From Antedon mediterranea (Eukaryota > Echinodermata > Crinoidea > Comatulida > Antedonidae), in the NCBI RefSeq assembly GCF_964355755.1, contig NC_092670.1, positions 22,007,201-22,071,200 on the forward strand: DNA of 64,000 nucleotides, in the 5' to 3' direction. Numbering within the stretch: the stretch's first letter is position 1; each line of letters begins with the position of its first letter. A model generated the notes under the pieces. The model saw nothing but the letters and a program-made list of their open reading frames with translations. It was not told the DNA's origin and did no database searches. Position numbers and translations under genes: made by a program. Of the stretch, positions 26,163 through 39,100 are shown piece after piece.

Positions 26163-26168
26163 TTTATT
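26163..26168 (-). terminator. Candidate BPTF polyadenylation signal
   Basis: Plus-strand TTTATT is AATAAA on the minus strand, about 830 nt after the BPTF stop; it is the first canonical hexamer I find downstream. A variant ATTAAA lies much closer, at 26937-26942, about 54 nt after the stop. If the canonical site is used, the 33-bp minisatellite is inside the 3' UTR. Confidence 0.35.
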
Positions 26169-26367
26169 AGCGTGATGTTCCCTAATATTAAGATGACTGT
26201 CCTACAATACAGGCCGTGCTTTGCTCATTCTAATGTGGTACAGATTTGACAAGGATGGTTACTCAATACTGTGGACTTTTATATGGGTGAAATAAGATGC
26301 CAGTGATGAATTAGGCAATACTTAAAGGCGACAAGTGTATTTATATACAGAAGAACCGTTAGAACAC

Positions 26368-26815
26368 CCCCCTGTTCAGGGGACACCTCTATTCAGCAGG
26401 TACACCCCTGTTCAGGGACACCTCTATTTAGGTACACCCCTGTTCAGGGACACCTCTATTTAGGTACACCCCTGTTCAGTGGACACCTCTATTCAGGTAC
26501 ACCCCTGTTCAGTGGACACCTCTATTCAGGTACACCCCTGTTCAGTAGACACCTCTATTAAGGTACACCCCTGTTCAGTGGACACCTCTATTCAGGTACA
26601 CCCCTGTTTAGTAGACACCTCTATTAAGGTACACCCCTGTTCAGTACACACCTCTATTCAGGTACACCCCTGTTCAGTGGACACCTCTATTCAGGTACAC
26701 CCCTGTTAAGTGGACACCTCTATTCAGGTACACCCCTGTTCAGTGGACACCTCTATTCAGGTACACCCCTGTTTAGTGGATACCTCTATTCAGGTACACT
26801 CTTGTTCAGGGGACA
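26368..26815. repeat. 33-bp minisatellite next to the BPTF 3' end
   Basis: About 13 copies of a 33-bp unit built from GTACACCCCTGTTCAG and TGGACACCTCTATTCAG, with GTAGACACC and TTAAG variants. 33 is a multiple of three, so an 11-residue repeat frame (DTSIQVHPCSV) stays open on the plus strand. This is not a gene. A diverged relative occurs at 27936-28100. Confidence 0.93.
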
Positions 26816-26995
26816 CACCATCCCTATCAAGAGGACCAAAAAACTAGGGAGAATAAAACTGTTATTCATGGGATATCCCTACTATACTGTAGAACACTTG
26901 GTCTACTGCGACAATTAAACAAGAGCTAAGCTGGGTTTTAATGCAAATGGCGCTAACTCAATCATTTACGATAAAAAGATTAATTTTATCCCTTG

Positions 26996-27180
26996 TTAGT
27001 GTTTAAAAGATTTCATTTTATGAACGAAAAATTTCTCAAGAATATCTGCACACTGATAGAAAGGCGAGTCACTAGCGTTGTAGAAGCGACAGTTATCAAA
27101 TACCTTGCCAACGTCGTAGGTAAAATCACTCAGTTTCTGGTATTTCTTCTTCTTTAACTTTGTTTCAACGGTTGTAAGAT
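26996..27180 (-). CDS. BPTF: BPTF last coding exon: bromodomain helices ZA-C
   Basis: Acceptor TTGTTTTCAG; completes the split Asp codon, then [57 protein letters not shown] and TAA (26996-26998). The acetyl-lysine-binding Asn is in the CRFYN motif. The protein stops soon after the last helix, with a shorter tail than the vertebrate protein. Confidence 0.93.
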
Positions 27181-30100
27181 CTGAAAACAACAAATAATTT
27201 AAAATAATAAGGAAAAGAAAACAACAGATTTTACTTAGAGTCTTAGATGCATTGTTTGGCATTATACTGTACGTGCCACTGGGCAGAAAGAGTATAGATG
27301 AGGTGAAAAGATATTGTTCTGAAAGGTAGTGTTGGCCAGCCCAAGTGTGTAAAGTGTACAACAACTGGTGGACTTACACTTACAAATAAAACACTATTAA
27401 ATTCATTGAAATAATAAATAAAAATTAACTAAGTAATATTAATTCAATAATATTAATAAGGTACCTGTACTGTTACAAAAAAAAAAAATAATCCTGTAAA
27501 TCAAGTTGAAAATAGTATGCACGAAAACCAGGAGAAACGAAATTAACTAAAAACTAATTAAATTTTACTGTTGATGTTTTGTAATTCATAAATAAGCGGC
27601 GTGTTATGTTAAGGTATATGCACTAAAATGTGATTTGCTAATGAATTTTTAATGGCTATTGAATTTTTGTATCAAGAATTATTTATATCTGGTTAGAAAA
27701 ACAGCTGATATGTATAATTAGTACTGTATGTGCATATTATTGATTAATTTTTATTATCTACTTAAGGATAACCGCTATAATAGTACTAACATCAATTAAA
27801 AAAAAATTTAAATAAATTTATTTTAATAACTTCTAGCCTAGTTGATAAAATGGTAATAACATCGAGAATTCGATAATTTCAAAGTAAAAGAAACAAGTAC
27901 TCATAATTTATAATTACTACTTTATAATTACAGTACAGTAAAGCCTCTACATTAGGAAACCCCTGTTCAGGGAACACCTGGAATTAAGGGACACTTTACG
28001 ACGAAGGGTGATATATTTAACACTACGATCAAACCCTTAATCAGACGATGCGCCTATTGAGGGGACATCTAAGTGTCTTTGTGTATTTTGGTCCAAAGCA
28101 TATATGACAAAGAAGGGGAGAGTGAGTGGTTGTGGGCCTCCACACAAATAAGAAAATAAATAAACATTTGTTTGCAAATTTATAATAACTGCAAACACAC
28201 ACATGAAAGTTTGTATAAAACAGATCATCTCAATGCGTGCACGTATATCATTTTGCGTGTTTTTTATTGCGTGTATTTTATTAGGAACGTTACATACCAT
28301 CTGTTACGTGAAGAGTGAAAATTCACAAATAGTAAAAAGTATGTCGTTACAAAATAATAAGTTACTATAAAATAAAAATTGAAGAAGTATGTGTGAGAAG
28401 TGTTCTTCTTAATTGTTTATAAGCAACAAAATGCAAAATCATTAATCATATGAACGTTCAAACAACTAGTAGCTAAATAATACGTACGTTAGGAATTTAG
28501 CTCGTTAAAGAATTAATCTTATTAGGTGTTGCATCAATCAAGTTTGATTTACGTTCATGTTTTTCTCAAACATAAAATGATAAAATTATTTATAACGTTG
28601 TATTACTAGTTGTGGTAACTAATTTTCAATTATAATTAAAACCAAGATAAGCATGCTAAGTCGCTCATATTACAAATAAAAATCTCAAGTTTTTATTGCA
28701 TGATTTGAAAAAGTTTATAGATCTTATGTTTTAACAAATGAAACTGTTTTATTATTATGAAATATATGAGTTTTGATAAAAGATTTAGTGTTTAATTCTC
28801 AACTATAAGGCCAGGATTATGCAACGCTGGTTAAAGAAAACAAAAATGTTTTACCGGGAATACTAAGAATAAGATCGTTAAATAGCTTAATAAAGCAATA
28901 ACTGTGATCAACTGAATATTATGTTGTATTTGAATAGGATGATATAACTCAATATATGGAGCGGTTTATCCAAGAAATAATAGTGCCCTCAAATTGGATT
29001 AACAGCACCCTCAATTTGGATTAACAGTGCCCTCAATTTGGATTAACATTGCCCTCAATTTGTGCCCTCAATTTGTGCCCTCAATTTGGATTAACAGTGA
29101 TCTCAATTTGGATTAATTGTGCTTTCAATTGGGATTAACAGTGCCCTCAATTTGAATTAACAGTGCCCTCAATTTGGATTAATAGTGCCCTCAATTTGGA
29201 TTAATAGTGATCCCAATTTGGATTAACAGTGCCCTCAATTTGAGATTGTGTGTTCTCAATTTGATTAGCGCTGACCTCAATTCAGATTTATGCTGCCCTC
29301 AATAAGGCTACTCATATTGACACCTTCCTACTGTCATCTGTAATTAATACTGCACTTCAATTAAAAATATTGAACTAAACAACAGCATCATAGGAATGAT
29401 ACTACCAACCCCTAGAAAGAATACTGCCCTCAACTGGGATTAGACAAAGTGGCAGTGACTAAACCACATACAGGGCTCATCCTAATATATTCTTTCATGA
29501 ATAGCTTATTTCTAACAATGATAAATTGTTGTGATCTTTTAGTTCATTTTCATCAGGCCGGTAGCTATGCTATACGAAAGCAGTTTGATCATCACATAAG
29601 TTTAAGCAATTAATTTCTGTTATTTAATTAATGACCTTTAGAAATAGGTCAATGAGTCAACTACATGATCATGAACTTATCAGCTTGTTCATTTTAGTGT
29701 GAAAGGGATTTAAGACTAGAGAGAAAAAAAATAATTAAAGAACAATTCAATCCAAATTAAATCTCTTAAGTGATAAAAAGATTTAGTTGAAGATACAATA
29801 TAAAATCCTGTTCATACAAAAGGAAATAAAAATGTAGTGTCAAAGTTCACAATCTAAAAACCAAGACCCTATTTACACGGGCAAAAAAATAAGTTGAAGT
29901 TAGCTACACATGGTATTAAATTTGACAAGAAAATCAATTAATATTGTATAAACTCTGAGCTTATCCTAAAATATATTGTGTAGCAATCATACAACCAGAC
30001 ACCCAATAATAAGTGCCTAAAGTAATTTTATACATACAGTATAATATAATTTCCGTGACTGTTTATAATACACATGTTCTATCAAAATATTACAAAATTT

Positions 30101-33100
30101 AAGACCGAAATGTACACTTGTGGGTTAAAAATATAGGTCACTTTTGAAAAAAAAATTAGTAAATTAAAATTTAAAAAGATAGCAGGAAAAGAATTGTAGA
30201 GAGACCTTACTATGTTTAGAAATTTAATTAATGTTTAGAAGCTATCATATTACTTTAATTTTCAATTTCTGTTTTACATGGTTTAAGTTGAATTTGGTTA
30301 AATTTGATAAACCACAGAACATCTTTACTATAATATTTATTTGAATATTTTTTTCATCGGCATAACTTGATAACAGAGCCATTGGGATGTTATGAATTAC
30401 TTGGGTGTATCTGTCGAGTGATAGGTTCGAGTGTGCATGACAAAAAGCAGAGATAAATCTCAATTTTATCATATTCATTAAAAACATGTGTTATACTTTT
30501 CATTGCTAGCAAAAAGTGTATTTTGTGTGTGCACAGTCCCAAAAGAACAACTGGGCCTCTGTAGATATTAAATAAAGTTGAACTTGAATTAAATAAAAAA
30601 GTATTTTAATTTGGTTTTTACTAGCAAAATAATAACTAAATTTTGAATTTTAAAAAGTATTTACACTGTGTATCTATTATTGGTTTTACATAGAAATATA
30701 TTAATTCAATTTTGATAACTTGACAACTTTTTGTTATTACTAATTATTTCCAGGTTTTATACTGAAAAATTATAGATATATGAAAACATTAATATACAAC
30801 AAATCACTCCAAATGTCATAAAACTGATTTTTAGTAATACATATGACTTAATTACTTCAAAAACAATTGATAATATTAATGATTCCTCAGACACATCTGT
30901 TAAAATCATCACGAGGAAAGTTGGTATGTTTATGGCAGAGGTTGTCAGACGGCGACAACGAAAAGGCCAAATATGTAAATCATCTTTCTCTCACAATATT
31001 CAAATTCATAACGTAAAATAATATAAATCTCTCATTTTGTATCAATTAGTATATAATGCAAACGTTTAAAAATAGAAAGCATTATTAATTTCTCAATTTG
31101 CAGCCTACATTATGGAACATTGTTTTTATATCATATTTTAATTATTAATATTCTCATTCCTAGAAAATGTTTTAATGTTTAATTTAACAGAGAAAACTGT
31201 ACAATAATTACTTACATTGTATGTAGAAGTCAAATTTAATAATTAAAAACAATTTAATTAATTTTTCATTTAAACGAGGACATTGTAAATATCAATATCT
31301 TAGTTATTTAATAACTACAGTATTCAGAAGAATTCACCGGTAGCCAGTCACGCCCGAACTACGGTTCTCACATGACTATAGCTTAAGCCCATTGGAAATG
31401 TTCGTCCAAAATAAGGCCGCGATGCACTAAGCCTGATTTTCATATAATCGCAGTCGATAATGATTTCATGAAAATTTGTTTGAGATGAATCGGGGAGCTC
31501 TTGCAATTTTATAGGCGAAGCGTAGCAATTATGAAAACCAGGCTTTACAGGTTAATAATTAAATGAAAAATGTTTGTTTTTCACAAATAAAAAGTCATAA
31601 AAAGAAATATTATTTGTTTTAAATGCTTTCTTTTCTTACAATGCTTTCGAACTAAATATTTTTATTAAATAGAGCAGCAAAGATATTTAAAGTAGAGCAA
31701 ATAAAGAATACAAAAAAGTATGTTAAATAGGAAAGGTCAAATTAAAATAGTAATCACAGTAATTATAGAAAATATGATAAATGCAGTTGTAGCTAAATAA
31801 TAGTAATTATTTTAATCTTTTTTTGGAAATAAACTACCGTCTCTTGGCTTGTACGTTTTACAGAGCACGAGGCAACGAGGAAATAAAGTATCATCCTCAG
31901 GGTAAAAACTCACCGAAAAGAATCTTACTGTCATACAGTCAGCCGCAGGCAAAGATTATTCCAATACGACACGCAACAAACGAGACGTAAAATCAGACCT
32001 CAAAGTCAATTGATTTAATTCTGGTGTAATATATTTGATTCAAACGTTTGGCTTTTCTGATTATGTACAATAACACATACAAAACTCCATATCCCTATTA
32101 ACCCTCTTACCTATATATAACGGGTAATAAAAACGCTCACAAAACCCCTCACAAATTATTTCTATTGTTTTTTATGACGATAATAACAAGTGGAAAACAT
32201 ACTGTGATTTTTATTTAGCAATTCAAACGAATGAACGAAATAGACAATCTAGGTCACAGTGCGGCAGAAAAGAAAAAATATGAATCTTAATTTTTTAAAC
32301 ATCAATAAATTCTTAATTTTTCATCTTGATACTTCAGACGTCATATACCAAATTTTTAAAATAGGCCAGATTGTATATTTATTCATATCAACGATTCACA
32401 TTTACAAATTTGTATTCAGACAACATTGTTTCAATCAATAAACATCATCATAAAGATCATTATTTTTGAAAATAAATTGAATTAAACTCAGCGAAAACGA
32501 AATAAATTGTTCTATAATTTAAAATTGTTCTTTTTATTATTGAACAAGTATATTAACCTACATACTGGAAAATATTAATAATTGTTCAAAAGGCAAATCA
32601 ATGCATACAAGGCAAAATAATTAATTTCTCTGAAATGAGAAATGATATTGAAATAAAAACCCCGAAAACAATTAGTAACCCTCAAGCGAAGTTAAACAAA
32701 GACATGGAAAGAATTATTTTTATTGATAATAGTGTACAACATATATCAACCCAGAATGATGAGATGAGGGATGCGACCCAATTCCACATTAAACGACATG
32801 GTTGCATAATCACAAGACAAAATTACAAATACAAAGATTTATATATAAGATATAATACAATCGAAGGGATAGAACACAAGGTAAGTTAAGAATAGGAAGC
32901 AGGAGTTTTGTAACTGTAGTGGTGGTTATGATGCTTGGCTACCACTCCAAGGGTCCTGGGTTCAAGTCCCTTCACATATCAGGATTTTTTCTAAGGACAA
33001 AAACTCCACTCCCACTTTGTTTATGTATAGCATCTTGTGTATATGTTTGTCTTGTGAACCTCTGAGAGTCCCTAATGACTGCTGGATGGATCACCCTCAT

Positions 33101-36100
33101 TAAATATGGTAAAAAAAACAAATCAGAGCTCAATTAATACTAGCCCGTCGTACAATGGCTAGTAAAAACTGCTCTGGGCTACCATCTTCCTGGACAGGAT
33201 GCCTACAGTAAGCTAGTAACATAAAAATTGCTCTTTTGTAAACTAAATGACGTTATATAAAAATCATGGGTTGCATTACAATACAGTAGATTCTAACAAC
33301 AATATATGGCAATTGTATCAAGAACTATAAAACAGTACTATAGGTTAAATATCTACCATGCCAGTCTAATTTTGCTAGCTATGACTACTACTACATTCTA
33401 AATGTTTGTCGAGTACAAATTTTATTAACCAACTACAATCCCAACAAAGCCCTACATATTTTTGCAACTCTTTTAGACATTTATACCAAAAAAAAGTACA
33501 CACTTTAAAATGAAATTTTTCCCTGCACACCAGACCTAATAGTTCATGACTAAGTTTTTACAGTAATAATATTAAGTTAATATCAGATATATTGTAACAG
33601 GTTATTTAAAAATATAAATGATAAAAAAAAGTTACATCTGGATAATTCAACTTGACAACGCAAATTAAAACCAGAAACATCGCACCACGCATAAAGTTGT
33701 ATGTACACAGTGTTTCAAGGAATGGAGAGGCTAAAAAAAGGGGGCGCACCTGGCTAACAAATAAACATACAATGTGAAAAATGTGATCAAGAAAAGAGAA
33801 AAGCGAAAATGGGACGCACCTGGTCAACAAAATATACCATGAGTATTTTCTTGATAAGGGGAAAGGCAGATTTAAAAAGGGTTGCACCTGCTGGTAAAAT
33901 CTTTGATAAAGATGGGGGAAGGGAGGGGTGAGGCACAAAGGGCTACACCTGGCTACAAAGTAATATATCATGTCAAATAAAGAAGGGGAGAAGCTAAAAT
34001 TAATGGTGTAATTACACTGAAGTGAATACCTAATCTAGCACAGAGTTAGAGAAAGGTGAACAGCCTTAGGGAAGGGATAAAATGAGGCCAGCTTACAAAT
34101 CCTAAAAATAATAAAAATTGATATGAAAAAATGGAAAAGGGGTTACATCTGGTTTGTAAAATTAGGACGAATAGCATCCGGTTAAAAAAAAGGGAACTAG
34201 AATGGTGGAAAAAATTTCGGCACCTGGTTTTTAAAATCAGGACATGTGGCAATATGCAATCTCATTGCTCTAGATATATGCAAACAGCAGCCAATCAAAT
34301 ACCTTCGTCTGACCTAATTATTTTTACTATGAGCAAATTTTCTAGCATTGAGTTTAGCTTTGATATTTCTTATTAACTTTCTGGTGTGTAATGTGTTAAT
34401 TGTTTGAAAGTGTCAGCTAATCAGTTCATACTGCTAAGCAGGTTAATGGTGCATTCTGCCGCATCGAAAACCTGTGGAATATGTTGTAGTTTTAATGAAA
34501 AAGCATCGTAAAAAAAATAGGTACTTTGTCGGGAACTTTTGTCATATGTATGTATTTTGCAAAGCCTGTTCAGTAGTGAAAGTAAAAAGAATTTGTAGAA
34601 GACAGAACTAGAATGGTTTAATTTAATACTACCACAATGTACAATGTAGAATAACTACCTCCGATCTCAGGGCTATAGTAGTTCATCTAGAACCAGTTGT
34701 ACCAGGAAATTTACACATTTGTGTTTGAAATACTGGGGAGCTTTTTTATTTGTGATGACCTACACTTCTTGTTGGTAGTCACCAGTACTTATAATCCGCC
34801 AAACCTGTGTTGTTGGGGAAGCAAGTCCAAATGTCTAGGCATCCACAAAATGAATGAAAAATCATGATGTAACTAAAGTTCTTGTAACACTCCCAAGTAG
34901 TGTAGGAGGGCAGCCTGTTAAATGACAGGTGGGTTACTATACGTAAGTGGTTTCACCCTATTTATAACTGCAACAATGGGTTACTTCCAATATTTCTAAA
35001 TTAAATAAAACCACTACTCATTTAGTGTTATGCAATATACTGCAGATTATTCAATATACTTTTAATCAATGTCTGTACATTTACAATTTCTGTCTAAAAA
35101 AAATAATAAATTTGCCACATATTTTAATTCATAACTTGTTTTACTCAGACGACTATAATTTATCATCAATGGTGTGGTGTGATTTGTATCAACGCAACGT
35201 TTGCATCGGCAGAGCTGCCCTCGTTCAGTCACATTTTAATGGGGGAAATTTTTATAAACATTGAGTGTAGACCGCTTGATTTAAACAGGGGAAATCCGTA
35301 AAATGTCGAGCTAAATCTACTGAAAGCCCAATACAGCAATAAAACGGTATAAATCAGTATAAAACATTGCATTTTTTACAGGCTTGGATCAATTGGAGAT
35401 AACACTGACGATGTTGTCATATTAAATTGATGAACCTCGTAAAGATATTTCTATGAACTCGCGGAAAAGTGGGGACAAAGTAATCAATTGTAAGATGCGT
35501 AGGGTTTTTAGCGGGACTATTGTAAGTAAGCAACTTATCTGCGAGTTTTTGTTGCGGATTGTGTTGTAAATTCTAGGCTTTACTGGGTCATTGTGGTTTT
35601 CAATTGAGTAAAGCGGGCGGATAAATGAAACATTAGTGTGCTTGTCCATGATCTGGTTACTGTTTTATATATATTACAAAATTGCATTGTTGATAGAATG
35701 CAGCATAATTAAAATCAAAATAGTGTAGTTAAGAAATTATAGCCAAGAACGAAAAACATTGAGGCTACCGAAAACAGATTTCCACAAAGGAAAAAGAAAA
35801 TAATTAAACATTTGGATGCTTGTCCACGATTTGGTTACTGTTAATGAGTGTTAAAATGTTGTATTATTAATACAATGCAAAAAATTGCAAATAAGGAATT
35901 AAAATAAATTTGTTTACAGTATGAGAATAATGGTTGAAATACAAAACACATTTCTGTACAGCAAATTAATTTAACGTTATCAGCCTTAATCATTCTTTTA
36001 AGTTGCTTAAAAAAATAAAATTGGTCACTAATTAGAGACCAACTTTATTGGATAGAGGCTGATAACCTGTAGTAATAGCAAAATGTACTAGCAAAACATC

Positions 36101-39100
36101 ATCTGTTAGTATTAACATGCTATCAAAATGAAAGTAGAAATCTAAAGTGTCTGCCTAGTGTAAGTATGATGGGGTTAATTTAATGGTCAAGCTATCAGTG
36201 AGTCGCTGCTAACAAGTGCATATCAAGGGCACCCTCAACAGCTTTTAAAAAAGTATTCAATAAGAATGACATATTTAATTAAGGAAGCAAAACCTAATTA
36301 ATAAGATAGGATGTACATAGTGTTTTCTATAATGAGTTTTTTTTTTTTTGTGTTTGATTTAATACAATTTTTTGATTGACAACTGGGATGTTGATCACTC
36401 TATCTGACACGATCTAGCTGTTTGAAACCGACTGACAGAGGGCAGTAGTAACACAGAAAATGTTTACAAACAGGGTGGATGGTAACAGGGTTAATTGATA
36501 CGTCATGATTACCGTCCGTCAGCATTGATGGGACAAGCCCAGGAAATAAGGAGCGAAGGCTAGCGTATGTCAGTCATAAAAACCTAGGCCTACTGGGAAA
36601 GAAACGCACCGTTTGCTCACAATCTTTACGAGGTGACGATAGATTTTTATACTCTGAAGGATTTTCTGCTGTTTTCAGATTATAAAAGTAGCCCAAAACA
36701 TATGAGGACCACCAGTTTACAGACATGATCTTTTATGTTTGATTGACGGCGTGTCAGAAACACTCTGCAGTTTGGAGCGGCGATGACTTTTACAAGTGAC
36801 TATAATATAACGAAATTAAAACGAAATTGAGATGTTTTGTATTGCAGAAAAAATTAACGGATTGTAAAGATATTTACGAGATTACAATTTAATTTTAGAA
36901 AATATTAGTAGATTATATTAGAAATGTATATTGAATGGTTAGAATTGTAAGTACTGTAATTTATAAGTGTTTCAAAGCTGATATTTAAATTACATATCAA
37001 TCAAATACAGGAATTTTCGACATATTAATAACTTTTCTCAATATTGACATCATTTAAATGGAGTTTAAAGTAAAGAATGTGCTTCAGATAAAGCCTTATC
37101 AACACATTATTTCAAGGAGAATTTGGTGTGTTTTTTTTAAAGCATCTAACATGAATAAAGCAAACTACTGCATGAGAATTTAAGTATCATCGCAAGACTT
37201 TGGGAAATGGTTTAATTTTTTTTTTTTGTATTAATATTTGTCCTCAGTGAGGAAATTCGGATTAGGCCCTCCACGGACCCACGGCAGCCAGCAGTGCAGC
37301 GCCTACCAGGTTAGGCAATGAGAGTAAAGCATCTTGCCTAAGGATGCAATTAGTATGGTACGATTTCTAGACGGTCTCCCATCCAGAACGCAACCAGGCC
37401 CAACGTTGCTGAACTTCGGTGATCTGACGAGAACCGGTGTTTCAACGCAGTATGGCCGTATATAAAAAATGGGCCATCAGAAAAGGATCCTGAACAAAAA
37501 AAAAAAGTTATTGGGTCATCCTAAACACTAAGCCCAACCAAGCCCTATCAATTGTTATTTCATAATCCCTGATAATTTACAATGCGTCAATAATGCATGT
37601 ATTGTGTCACCTAGTATGTTTGCGTTGACAAGGCATGGCAAATACAATTTTGACGCGATTATTAAAACATAGATTTCCAACATTTTTTACAACAAAATCG
37701 CTCTAAAAAGTATACTTTTGTTGATGAAAATGCAATTAACATGCTAATAGGGAGGTTTCGCAACCTTACGAATACGAAAACGGATACGTCATACATTTTT
37801 AAAACTTTTGAGCTGATCCCCATTTCATATTCGTAAAGCGTATTCGTGTTGACGAATATCACCAGTCATATTCGTAACTACAAAACGAGTATAGTTTTTG
37901 ATCTATTTTGCACATTTTGCATTTGAATCAGGAATGATTCATGATTATAATATAATTATAGATTTATTGAAAGTAATTTACTAAAGTAAATTACTAAAAT
38001 GCCAAGTCAATTTTGATAAATAGCAGTTTTTAAAGTCCTCACTCGCTTTGATGTTACGCTAGGCCTAGGCAGCCAAGCACCAAGAGCAACACGTACCTGC
38101 GCTTCGCTCAAATTTACCGCAGTCATATTTTGGACGCGCCTCAATATTTTGTTGCCATGCGAAACAGATTTTTTTATGGCTTACAAAAACGAATACGTGT
38201 GCGTGACGTATCCGTTATCATTATCGTATCCGTAAGATTGCGAAACCTCTCTAATATTAATTAGATATTTTATTGTTTATTGTTTTATACAGTATTTCTT
38301 TTTATGTATTTTTGCATATTTGTATTGTAGGGGCCCACATGAGACAAGCTATTGCTTCTAGTGCAGGCCCCAGTCATTGTCAAATAACTGAATAAATGTG
38401 TATGAATGAATGAATATCCTATTTTGTATAATATACAATTTAAACTGGTAGGACTGGGTTACAACTTGATAAGACTTGGTAGTGCTTGGTTGGGCATACA
38501 CAATTTTATACTTCGAAATTATGTCTCTCTAAAATAAAGCATAAACTTACTGTTTAAATCTTAAGTCAGACCCCTTGAGAGTCAAGGTGACAAAATGTGA
38601 CACAGACCCTTTAATTAATGTTATCAAAAGGTGTACATACAGGAAAATAACTCTTATTAAAAGCTACAGTATAAAAACAATTTAAAATAAAAATGACATT
38701 TAACATGCTATTTATATCGGAAACATACGTTTTTAGACAATGCTTAAACGCTCCATTTCTCATTGCGATCATTTTTCATTTGAACCAATCAATTCTATGT
38801 AATTAATACTTCATTCTTTAGTAATTTTCAAATTTTCTCACTTTCAAAACGATAAAAATGTTGTCTAATATATCATTTGTTATTAATAATTGTAAAACTG
38901 TTATTGGAACATTGCAGAATTTATTATTATGACTGAAATTATTTCATTTAATTTATTCATTGAGACAACAAATATCTAGGGATTGTTATAAAACAACAAA
39001 TTAACAATAACATAATTACTCATAATAATCAATATCTTTTTGATCATAATGATCATTTATGAAAGTTGGCAAGAAAAAAATGATAAATAATTACTTCTGT

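Noticed and set aside
26479-26709. 76-codon plus-strand frame with an 11-residue DTSIQVHPCSV repeat
   Set aside because: It is the 33-bp minisatellite read in frame; nothing outside the repeat supports a gene.
32905-32975. Possible functional tRNA gene
   Set aside because: The B box is good, but the arms do not pair into a cloverleaf and the tRNA-like head is fused to a SINE body with a tail.
37372-37463. Functional 5S rRNA gene
   Set aside because: Diverged, truncated at the 3' side, and continuous with a SINE body and A-tail.
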